This document shows, piece after piece, positions 1 to 6,209 of a stretch of 6,352 nucleotides of DNA (within the stretch, counting starts at the first letter, position 1; every line of letters begins with the position of its first letter). Position numbers and translations under genes: made by a program. This DNA comes from Actinomycetota bacterium (GTDB lineage Bacteria > Actinomycetota > Thermoleophilia > Miltoncostaeales > Miltoncostaeaceae), in assembly GCA_947475125.1 (NCBI GenBank), contig CANJMX010000087.1, positions 1 to 6,352 of the forward strand, given 5' to 3'. The notes beneath the pieces were generated by a model. It saw nothing but the letters and a program-made list of their open reading frames with translations, was not told the DNA's origin and searched no databases.

Positions 1-1608
1 CCCGTACGGGCCACAGCGCCCGACGGCACGGCGTCACTCGTGGTGACCTTCGCCGAGCCGCCCGCGCCTGTCGATGCGCGCGCGCTGCTCGGCCCGCTGG
101 GCCCCGTGCGCCCGCTGGTACCCGAGGCCGGCGTGTGGTCGCTGCACGTTGCACCCAACGGGGCGCTGCGTGCCCGCGCGCTCGCCATTCCTGGCGTCTC
201 TGCGGCCGAGTGGTCACTGGTACGAACCAGCGATGACATCGTTCCGGCCACCCCGGCCGCGCCCATCCCGCTCGCCCCGGTCGCGACCCCGACCGACACC
301 TACTTCACCCCTGATCGCCAGTGGGACCTCTTTGCCCCCGGCACCACCTGGGGCGCCGACCTCACCGGAACGCCCGCACGCCCCCGGATCGCCATCCTGG
401 ATAGCGGTATCGACTCGACGCATGAGGAGTGGGGCGGTCCCAACTCACCACTGGTGCGTCCGTGGAGCGCATGGACCGGCCAGGAGCAGGCCGAGGACTG
501 GGGCCGTACCGGTCATGGCACGCACGTTGCCGGAACCGCTGCCGCACCGGCAAATGGGGTGGGAATCGTCGGGGTGGCCCCGAGTGGCGCCGGCGTCGGC
601 GAGATCATCCCGGTACAGATCTCCGACAAGGATGGCTTCTCCACCGACGCCACCATGATGAAGGGCATCCGGTGGGCTGTGGCCAACGGCGCCAAGGTCA
701 TCAACATCTCGGCGGGTGGCAGCGGTTCGTCGCGCGCCTTCCAGCAGGTCATCGACTGGGCGTTTACCCGGGGTGCACTGCTGGTGGCCTCAGTGGGGAA
801 CGATGGACAGGACTACACCGTGGTCAACTACCCGGCCGGCTACGCCCACGTGCTGGGGGTCGCAGCGCAGTGCAGCACGCACGTAAGCGCCGACTGCTCC
901 ACGCCGGGTGGTCTGGCGTTGTTCAGCGACCGCAACGTGTCGGTTGACGTGGTGGCTCCTGGTGTGGACATTCTCTCGTCGGTACCGCGACGCATTACCG
1001 AGGGCGCCATTGCGCCGGGGTATGCGGTGAAGGAGGGCACGTCGATGGCGGCGCCATACGTCACCGGCCTGGCCGCGCTCATCTTCGCCGCCAACCCTGG
1101 CGCGACCCCGTATCAAGTGATGCAGCAGATCATGAACACCGCGACTGACGGCGGGCCAGCTGGCCGCGATCTCGCGTACGGCGACGGCTTCGTGAACCCC
1201 CGCGCCGCCTTGACCCTGCCATTGCCACCCGACGATCCCACCGAGGGCAACGACGACGTGACCGACGTCAAGGGTGAGACCGCGATCGCCGGGGCACCCG
1301 GCCGCGTCACCATTCAGGCGAGCATCGACGTGAACAATGACCCGCGCGACCTGTACCCGGTGAGCCTGCGCAAGGGGCAGACAGTGCGACTGCGGGCATC
1401 AGGCAATGGAGGCGCCCGCATGCGCCTGGCGCTCTGGGCCCCGGGCACTGCCAGCGTTAGCACCTTCGGCGGCGCCCCGGCGGCATCAACCCGCACCGCA
1501 TCACGTCGCCCGCGTCTGGCCTACACGGCAACGCGCAGTGGCCGCTGGTTTGTTGAGTTGCGGGGCACATCCGGCCGCTCGGCCTACACACTCGAGGTGA
1601 CGCGATAG
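1..1608 (+). CDS. Subtilisin-like serine protease (S8 family) with C-terminal PPC-like domain, 5'-partial
   Basis: Probably a secreted endopeptidase. The frame is open from base 1 to TAG at 1606-1608 (535 visible residues) with no convincing start, so the N-terminus, including any signal peptide, lies outside the window. Counting from the first visible codon, the S8 triad is complete: Asp134 in ILDSGID (codon 400), His172 in GHGTHVAG (codon 514) and Ser348 in GTSMAAPYV (codon 1042). The oxyanion Asn267 is in SVGND (codon 799). Residues about 10-115 resemble the propeptide region of fervidolysin-type proteases and end in a Pro/Ala-rich linker. Residues about 438-535 read as a PPC-like beta-sandwich (RDLYPVSLRKGQTVRLRAS, then GRWFVELRG and AYTLEV), a domain common on secreted bacterial proteases. 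The only two visible cysteines (codons 871 and 895) are eight residues apart and may form a disulfide, which fits export. Family assignment is secure; substrate is unknown. The next gene starts 14 bases downstream but shows no functional link. Confidence 0.95.
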   Translation, partial: PVRATAPDGTASLVVTFAEPPAPVDARALLGPLGPVRPLVPEAGVWSLHVAPNGALRARALAIPGVSAAEWSLVRTSDDIVPATPAAPIPLAPVATPTDTYFTPDRQWDLFAPGTTWGADLTGTPARPRIAILDSGIDSTHEEWGGPNSPLVRPWSAWTGQEQAEDWGRTGHGTHVAGTAAAPANGVGIVGVAPSGAGVGEIIPVQISDKDGFSTDATMMKGIRWAVANGAKVINISAGGSGSSRAFQQVIDWAFTRGALLVASVGNDGQDYTVVNYPAGYAHVLGVAAQCSTHVSADCSTPGGLALFSDRNVSVDVVAPGVDILSSVPRRITEGAIAPGYAVKEGTSMAAPYVTGLAALIFAANPGATPYQVMQQIMNTATDGGPAGRDLAYGDGFVNPRAALTLPLPPDDPTEGNDDVTDVKGETAIAGAPGRVTIQASIDVNNDPRDLYPVSLRKGQTVRLRASGNGGARMRLALWAPGTASVSTFGGAPAASTRTASRRPRLAYTATRSGRWFVELRGTSGRSAYTLEVTR

Positions 1609-1610
1609 CC

Positions 1611-1615
1611 GGTGA
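1611..1615 (+). promoter_or_regulatory. Probable Shine-Dalgarno for the SDR gene
   Basis: GGTGA lies 7 bases before GTG 1623 and matches part of the 16S anti-SD complement. It supports the GTG start, which is the only ATG/GTG/TTG in that frame between the upstream in-frame stop (TGA 1554-1556) and the coenzyme-binding motif. Confidence 0.5.
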
Positions 1616-1622
1616 TGGGCGC

Positions 1623-2300
1623 GTGCTGGCCATCACCGGCGCATCCGACGGCATCGGTGCCGAGGTGGCACGGGCAGCCGTCGCCGATGGGTGGCGCGTT
1701 GTACTGGCGGCCCGCCGCCGTGAGTTACTCGATGCCCTCGCTGATGAACTGGGCGGGTCCGCGCACGCCGTGGCCGTCACGGCTGACGTCACCGACTGGG
1801 ATGACGTCCAGACCATTCCCGAGGCCGCACTGTCCGCATTCGGGCGCCTGGATGGCGTGCTTGCCAACGCCGGGTTCGGTGCGAAGCGGGGCTTTCTCAA
1901 TGAGTCGCCCGAGTTCTGGAAGTCGATGGTGCTCACCAACGTGTACGGCGCGGCCCTCACGTTGCGCGCGTGCATTCCGGCACTCACCGAGGCCAAGGGG
2001 CATGTGATGTTGATGGGATCGGTGTCGGGGCGCCAGGTCGGTACCGGTTCGCTGTATTCGTGCACGAAGTGGGCGGTCACGGCGATGGCCGAGGCGGCGC
2101 GCAAGGACCTGCACGGCACGGGCGTGCGCGTCACGCTCATCGGCCCGGGAATCGTGGACACCGCGTTCTACGACGACCCGGTGGGGGGTGCGCCGCTTGT
2201 GCCCGCCGACGTTGCGCGCGCGGTGCTCTACGCACTGGACCAGCCGCCGCACGTGTCGATCAACGAGATCATCATGCGGCCAACAGAGCAGGGTTTCTAG
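1623..2300 (+). CDS. Short-chain dehydrogenase/reductase (classical SDR, YdfG-like)
   Basis: NAD(P)-dependent oxidoreductase of 225 residues, probably cytosolic; substrate unknown. Single Rossmann domain with the classical SDR set: TGASDGIG at 5-12 (dinucleotide binding), NAG at 82-84, Asn106, catalytic Ser133, Tyr145 and Lys149 (YSCTK), and a GPG turn at 174-176. Arg31-Arg32-Arg33 after the second beta strand suggests preference for NADP(H); this is inference. The end, INEIIMRPTEQ, resembles that of YdfG/serine-3-dehydrogenase-like SDRs, which act on small hydroxy acids or have broad specificity. It starts at GTG 1623, 14 bases after the protease stop. The protein begins directly at beta strand 1 (MLAITGAS), shorter than the usual lead-in, but no other start is available. 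Family is certain, reaction is not. Confidence 0.93.
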   Translation: MLAITGASDGIGAEVARAAVADGWRVVLAARRRELLDALADELGGSAHAVAVTADVTDWDDVQTIPEAALSAFGRLDGVLANAGFGAKRGFLNESPEFWKSMVLTNVYGAALTLRACIPALTEAKGHVMLMGSVSGRQVGTGSLYSCTKWAVTAMAEAARKDLHGTGVRVTLIGPGIVDTAFYDDPVGGAPLVPADVARAVLYALDQPPHVSINEIIMRPTEQGF

Positions 2301-2365
2301 GCCCGCCGAATTCGTGCGTCTCGCCCTGCCTGGACGGGTCTTCGTGCCCAACATGTGCGAGCCTT

Positions 2366-2370
2366 GGAGG
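2366..2370 (+). promoter_or_regulatory. Strong but very close Shine-Dalgarno before acuC-like gene
   Basis: GGAGG is followed by TG and then ATG 2373. The run GGAGGTGAT (2366-2374) is complementary to the 16S rRNA 3' tail and runs into the start codon, so the spacer from the GGAGG core is only 2 bases. The site favours ATG 2373 over GTG 2355, which has no SD before it, though the spacing is tighter than usual. Confidence 0.5.
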
Positions 2371-2372
2371 TG

Positions 2373-3530
2373 ATGTCTACGACCGCCTTCGTCGATCGGC
2401 AGGGCCTCGCCGGGTACGACCTCGGCACCGACCACCCGTTGGCGCCGGTCAACCGCGAGCTGGCCATCGACCTCATCCGGGCATACGGCATGCTGGATCG
2501 CCCCGATGTGACGGTGCTCACGCCCGGGCCGGGGGACGAGGCGCTCATCGCGCGTGTGCATACCGCGGCCTATATGGCGCAGGTGCGTCGCTACAGCGCG
2601 CAGCCGGCACTCGCGCACGCATTTGAGGCCGGAATGTGGGGCCTGGCATCAGGGGGCGATACGCCGGCGTTTCGCGGCATGCACGAGGCCGCTGTGGCCG
2701 TGTGTGGCGCCTCGGTGACCGCCGCCATGGAGGTGTGGGAGGGCCGCGCCACCCGGGCGTTCTCGGCAGCCGGTGGTCTGCACCACGCATTTGCCAACAA
2801 GGCCAACGGCTTCTGTATCTACAACGACGCGGCCGTGGCCATTCAGGCGATGCTCGATGCCGGTGCCGAGCGCGTGGCATATGTGGACGTGGACGTGCAT
2901 CACGGTGACGGCACGCAGTTCATCTTCTACGACGATCCACGGGTGCTCACGTGCTCGGTGCATGAGAGCGGGCGCTACCTGTTCCCCGGAACGGGGGCCC
3001 TTGACGAGCGGGGTACGGGGAAGGGTGTGGGCACCTCGCTGAATATTCCGTTGCCCGCCTTCTCCGGTGATGGTCCGTACATGCGCGCGATCGAGGACGT
3101 CATCGTGCCGGTGGTGCGCGGGTTCGCGCCGGACATCATCGTGACGCAGGATGGCGTTGACCCGCACCACGAGGACCCGCTGGCGCATCTGCAGGTGCGC
3201 ATGGCCACGTTCCCCCGCCTGTGGCGCGTGCTGCACGAGATGGCGGACGACATCACCGGGGGCCGGTGGGTGGCGCTTGGCGGTGGCGGCTACAACGTTG
3301 ATGTGTTGCCGCGCGCCTGGGCACTTCTCTTTGCCGAGATGACCGGCACGACCCTCCCGGAGGAGATCCCGCCCGACTGGATCGCCCTGGCAAAGGAGCG
3401 CACCGATCGCGACGTGTTCACCGATCGCCTGATGGACGACCCCGAACCCGAGGTGGCCGAGGATGAGCGCATGCGCGCCGACCTTGAGGGCCATGACGTG
3501 GTGGACGAGGCCATTCGTCTATGGGCGTAA
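2373..3530 (+). CDS. acuC: AcuC-like acetoin utilization protein / class I histone-deacetylase-fold deacetylase
   Basis: Zn-dependent deacetylase of the arginase/HDAC fold, 385 residues from ATG 2373, the usual AcuC length. Active-site features are all present: tandem His137-His138 (GGLHHA), Zn ligands Asp174 and His176 (DVDVHHGDGT), third ligand Asp263 (QDGVDPHHEDPLAHL) and transition-state Tyr307 (GGGGYN). In Bacillus subtilis AcuC deacetylates acetyl-CoA synthetase; here no acs or acuA is in view, so the substrate is unknown, and acetylpolyamine-type activity cannot be excluded. The charged C-terminal tail (about residues 325-385) is typical of AcuC. The start could instead be GTG 2355 (six residues longer). 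The 72-base gap upstream (2301-2372) contains no promoter boxes I can recognise, yet it is the only place in the plus-strand run where one would fit. The 3' end overlaps the next gene by 10 bases, suggesting coupled translation. Confidence 0.9.
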   Translation: MSTTAFVDRQGLAGYDLGTDHPLAPVNRELAIDLIRAYGMLDRPDVTVLTPGPGDEALIARVHTAAYMAQVRRYSAQPALAHAFEAGMWGLASGGDTPAFRGMHEAAVAVCGASVTAAMEVWEGRATRAFSAAGGLHHAFANKANGFCIYNDAAVAIQAMLDAGAERVAYVDVDVHHGDGTQFIFYDDPRVLTCSVHESGRYLFPGTGALDERGTGKGVGTSLNIPLPAFSGDGPYMRAIEDVIVPVVRGFAPDIIVTQDGVDPHHEDPLAHLQVRMATFPRLWRVLHEMADDITGGRWVALGGGGYNVDVLPRAWALLFAEMTGTTLPEEIPPDWIALAKERTDRDVFTDRLMDDPEPEVAEDERMRADLEGHDVVDEAIRLWA

Positions 3531-4108
3531 CCCCCGCGCAGTGGAGGGCCGCCAGTAACCCCCAGGGGGCCCACGCGCTGTGTCAGGCCGTGTCGGATGA
3601 TGCCCGGTACGGGCACGCGCGTGGGGTGGCGCAGCAGGCCACCCGTGCGGCCAATCTCGTGCGCCTGCCGACGGATGAGCGCCGCCGGCTGCTGTGTGCG
3701 GCATGGTTGCACGACGTTGGATATGGGCTCTCGGGGGGCTACCACCCGATTGCCGGTGCAAGGGCACTGAGGCTCGCCGGGCACGAGGATCTGGCACGGC
3801 TGGTGGCCCACCACTCCGGCGCCGCCACGCGGGCCCGGTTGCTCGGGCTGCCGTCGGTGGAGGCTGAGTTCCCGGCTCCCGTCGGGGCAGACCATGGCCT
3901 ACTCAACCTGCTGGATGTCGCGGATCTTCTCACCGGTATGCGCGGCGAGCACATTGACCCGGCCACGCGCCTTCGCGGCGTCACCGATCGCCATGGCGTC
4001 GACTCTGCTTCCGTACGTACGCTCATCGAGAATGTGAATCGCCTCGGATCGCAGGCGGACACCCGCACGCTGGTGGAGACCCTCTCGTCCGCGACGTCGA
4101 CGGCGTGA
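3521..4108 (+). CDS. HD-domain protein, putative phosphohydrolase
   Basis: Protein of 195 residues with an HD-superfamily metal site: His32 (YGHARGVA), the doublet His64-Asp65 in AAWLHDVGYG, further histidines at 75 (GYHP) and 97-98 (AHHSG), and a late acidic residue at Asp132 or Asp135 (LLDVADLLTG). The order H...HD...H...D matches small bacterial HD hydrolases, which usually cleave phosphate from nucleotides or cyclic nucleotides; the substrate here cannot be read from sequence. No signal peptide or membrane segment is seen, so cytosolic. ATG 3521 lies inside the 3' end of the deacetylase gene, with a weak GAGG at 3507-3510. The stop TGA (4106-4108) overlaps the GTG of the next gene. Both overlaps argue for co-expression with its neighbours. 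Confidence 0.85.
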   Translation: MGVTPAQWRAASNPQGAHALCQAVSDDARYGHARGVAQQATRAANLVRLPTDERRRLLCAAWLHDVGYGLSGGYHPIAGARALRLAGHEDLARLVAHHSGAATRARLLGLPSVEAEFPAPVGADHGLLNLLDVADLLTGMRGEHIDPATRLRGVTDRHGVDSASVRTLIENVNRLGSQADTRTLVETLSSATSTA

Positions 4109-4620
4109 GCCGGGTTGTCGCGGTATTCGGCAGTTCACGGATTGGCCCCGACCACCCGGATGTGGCCCCCGCCGAGCGACTGGGGTATCTGCTGGCCGAG
4201 GCCGGATGGACCGTGGCGACGGGTGGTCATGGGGGTGCCATGGCCGCGGTCTCACGGGGCGCACGTGAGGGGGGCGCGCACGTGGTGGGCGTGACCCTTC
4301 CCGGACCTCAGGAGCGCCGTGCAAACGAGTGGGTGCATGAGGAGCGGCCGGCTGACGACCTGTTCGCGCGGCTCCGCATGCTGCTGGACGCCGATGCCTG
4401 GATCGCCGTGGCGGGAGGGGTGGGAACTCTGGCCGAGATCGCCGTGGCATGGAACCTGATGCAGAACCGCCACGTGGCCCGGCGCCCGCTCATCGTCGTG
4501 GGGTCCGCCTGGGATGCAGTCATCGTCGCCCTCGGAGACCATCTGGTGGTCGACGCAGACGACCTGGCAATGGTGACCGTGGTGGCCGACGTGGAGTCGG
4601 CGGTGGCCGCCCTGGGCTAG
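4105..4620 (+). CDS. LOG/TIGR00725-like Rossmann-fold protein, putative nucleotide phosphoribohydrolase
   Basis: Protein of 171 residues, single Rossmann-like domain. It opens with VAVFGSSRIG (5-14), then TGGHGGAMAAVSRGAREGG (39-57), which is the first nucleotide-binding loop of the LOG ('lysine decarboxylase'-like) and TIGR00725 families. The second signature, at 103-111, reads AGGVGTLAE against the LOG consensus PGGxGTxxE: Ala replaces the first Pro, while Gly-Thr and Glu111 are kept. Arg89 and Arg91 lie near where LOG proteins place a catalytic Arg. True LOG enzymes release the base from (cytokinin) nucleoside 5'-monophosphates; TIGR00725 members are mostly uncharacterised, so activity is inferred. 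It starts at GTG 4105 in a GTGA overlap with the HD gene and has no clear SD of its own, so translation likely depends on re-initiation. Its stop shares CTAG (4617-4620) with the convergent isomerase gene. Confidence 0.85.
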   Translation: MSRVVAVFGSSRIGPDHPDVAPAERLGYLLAEAGWTVATGGHGGAMAAVSRGAREGGAHVVGVTLPGPQERRANEWVHEERPADDLFARLRMLLDADAWIAVAGGVGTLAEIAVAWNLMQNRHVARRPLIVVGSAWDAVIVALGDHLVVDADDLAMVTVVADVESAVAALG

Positions 4621-4630
4621 GGGGCCACCG
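4601..4630. terminator. Candidate bidirectional hairpin at convergent gene ends
   Basis: A perfect 8-base inverted repeat, CGGTGGCC (4601-4608) and GGCCACCG (4623-4630), can extend by CCC (4610-4612) pairing with GGG (4620-4622), with G4609 bulged and a 7-base loop (4613-4619). The structure is centred on both stop codons, where a two-way terminator would help. No T-tract follows on either strand, so a classical intrinsic terminator is not shown, and both arms are coding in GC-rich, Val/Ala-rich tails where such repeats can arise by chance. Confidence 0.3.
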
Positions 4631-6209
4631 TGGCTGCGGCCACCCGCGCGGCCAGTGCCAGCGCAGCCTCTGGGTCGTCGCCCAGATCGATGCGCACCAC
4701 GCGGCGACCGCGCTCCACCAGTGCCTGGGCGTCGCCGATGGCCTGGGCACGCAGCAGGTCGCCGAAGGTGTGGTCCTGGCCGGGAATCGGCAGGTCCGGA
4801 CCGCCCGGTCCGAGGAACTGCACGAACACGCCCGAGCCCGGGCCACCCTTGTGCAACTGCCCGGTTGAGTGCAGAAACCGGGGGCCCCATCCGGCGGTGG
4901 TGGCTGACTTGGTGCTGGCGCGCACGGCGGCGCGGATGGATTCGAGATGGCGCTCACCACCCGGAGTGGGCGTGGTGAAGGCGAGGAGCGCCAGGTAGTC
5001 ACCCTTCTCCAGCATTCCGATGGCGCGCGCGATGGCCTCGGGCCCCTCGCGATCATCCTTCGGGATCCCATCCTCAGATGCCAGCGCCGTGTTCGCGGCG
5101 TCCTTGGCCGCCTGGACGTCGGGCTGGTTGAAGGGGTTGATCCCAAGTTCGGCACCCGCCGTGGCGATGGCGATCTCGAGGGTCATATAGAGCGCACCCA
5201 CGTCGAGCGGCTCGCGCAGGTCAAGCACGAACACGGGAATACCCGATGCACCGATCAGCGCCACGTCGTCGTCGTGCTCGCCCGTGAGCCGCAGGTGCAG
5301 GATGACGCGGTCAAACCCATACTCATCCGGGTCGCCCAACGGCTCGCCGGCGATCGGGATGATCCCCTCTCCATCCTTGCCCAGACTCTCGGCCACCAAC
5401 TGCTCGGCCCACAGCCCAAACGATCCGATGCCTGGATCGGCAACGATGGTGAGCTTGTCGCGCCCCGACCTGGCCAGTGCGGCGAGTGCCACGCCCAGCC
5501 GTGGGCCATCCGATCCCTCGCGCGCGGCAGCCGCACGGTCGAGCACGTCGGCGACGGGCACCCCGGCCAGGGCCATCGGGATGAGGCCGAACAGGGTGAG
5601 GGCCGAGAAGCGGCCACCCACGTCGGGCATGTTCTCGGCCACCATGCGCCAGCCCTCGTCGGCGGCCCGAATGGCCAGGGGGGTGCCCGGGTCGGTGATG
5701 GCCACAAAGCGGTCGCGCCAGGCCTCACCGAGGGCGTCCTCGATGAACAGGCCCACATGGGCGGCGAACGCCAGCGGCTCTGCCGTGGTACCGCTCTTGC
5801 TCGAGACGATGGCCAGGCACTTGGCGGGGTCAATGCCCTCGGTAATGCGGGCCACGGCCACCGGGTCGGTGGAATCGAGCACACGCAACTCAATGCCATC
5901 ACCGTGGCCGAACGTGCGGCGGGTGACTTCGGGCGACAGACTCGATCCACCCATCCCCAGAATGAGCGCGTGGCGGATGCCCTCCTGATGGCAGGCGGCC
6001 ACCAGCGAGTCGATGTCGGCGATATGCGGTCGCATTGCCTCGGGAGCCCTGAGCCACCCCATCCAGTCGCGCGCGGCATCGGCGTGCTCGCCCCATGCAG
6101 CGGGATCGCCCGCTCGCACGTGCCCGATGAGCCCGCGGCCCTCGGCGTCGGCGATTGCGTCTTCCACGAGCCCCTTCGCCGGCCCGGGGCGCATCTGAAA
6201 GTCCATCAT
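4617..6209 (-). CDS. pgi: Glucose-6-phosphate isomerase (actinobacterial/Tal-Pgi-like type)
   Basis: Cytosolic interconversion of glucose 6-phosphate and fructose 6-phosphate. Full length at 530 residues with two SIS subdomains. Visible motifs: LGMGGSSLSPEV (84-95), the phosphate-binding SSKSGTTAE (136-144), GGRFSALTLFG (198-208), WAEQLVAESLGKDGEG (267-282) with Glu274 matching the catalytic base of the family's ESxGK motif, NPFNQPDVQAAK (358-369) with the conserved Lys369, and HSTGQLHKGGP (447-457). The FNQPDV form of the Lys motif matches isomerases encoded in actinobacterial tkt-tal-pgi-zwf clusters or fused to transaldolase, rather than the E. coli type. ATG 6207-6209 overlaps the transketolase stop as ATGA, with AAAGG 7 bases upstream; a second ATG follows directly, so the start could shift by one codon. 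Upstream context (transketolase) fits a sugar-phosphate operon. TAG at 4617-4619 overlaps the convergent gene's stop. No transaldolase domain is attached. Confidence 0.96.
   Translation of the reverse strand: MMDFQMRPGPAKGLVEDAIADAEGRGLIGHVRAGDPAAWGEHADAARDWMGWLRAPEAMRPHIADIDSLVAACHQEGIRHALILGMGGSSLSPEVTRRTFGHGDGIELRVLDSTDPVAVARITEGIDPAKCLAIVSSKSGTTAEPLAFAAHVGLFIEDALGEAWRDRFVAITDPGTPLAIRAADEGWRMVAENMPDVGGRFSALTLFGLIPMALAGVPVADVLDRAAAAREGSDGPRLGVALAALARSGRDKLTIVADPGIGSFGLWAEQLVAESLGKDGEGIIPIAGEPLGDPDEYGFDRVILHLRLTGEHDDDVALIGASGIPVFVLDLREPLDVGALYMTLEIAIATAGAELGINPFNQPDVQAAKDAANTALASEDGIPKDDREGPEAIARAIGMLEKGDYLALLAFTTPTPGGERHLESIRAAVRASTKSATTAGWGPRFLHSTGQLHKGGPGSGVFVQFLGPGGPDLPIPGQDHTFGDLLRAQAIGDAQALVERGRRVVRIDLGDDPEAALALAARVAAATVAP

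Noticed and set aside
40..42. GTG as the true start of the S8 protease
   Set aside because: The frame is open to the window edge, no SD precedes this GTG, and starting here would omit a signal peptide and part of the propeptide expected for this family.
1457..2161. A 234-codon minus-strand open frame across the protease end and SDR
   Set aside because: Low-complexity Ser/Ala/Arg/Pro composition and complete overlap with two conserved genes.
2301..2372. Promoter or terminator in the only intergenic gap
   Set aside because: No convincing -35/-10 pair and no stable hairpin with a T-run; only the SD at its end is supported.
1725..2618. A 297-codon minus-strand open frame opposite the SDR and the start of the deacetylase gene
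   Set aside because: It crosses two well-supported plus-strand genes, is very rich in Arg/His, and has no family motif; a GC-driven shadow.
2649..3494. A 281-codon minus-strand open frame opposite the deacetylase gene
   Set aside because: The plus strand encodes the full HDAC active site here; the antisense product has no recognisable domain.
4630..4643. Small inverted repeat GTGGC/GCCAC as a separate regulatory hairpin
   Set aside because: Five base pairs inside GC-rich coding sequence are easily explained by chance; noted only as a competitor of the larger stem.
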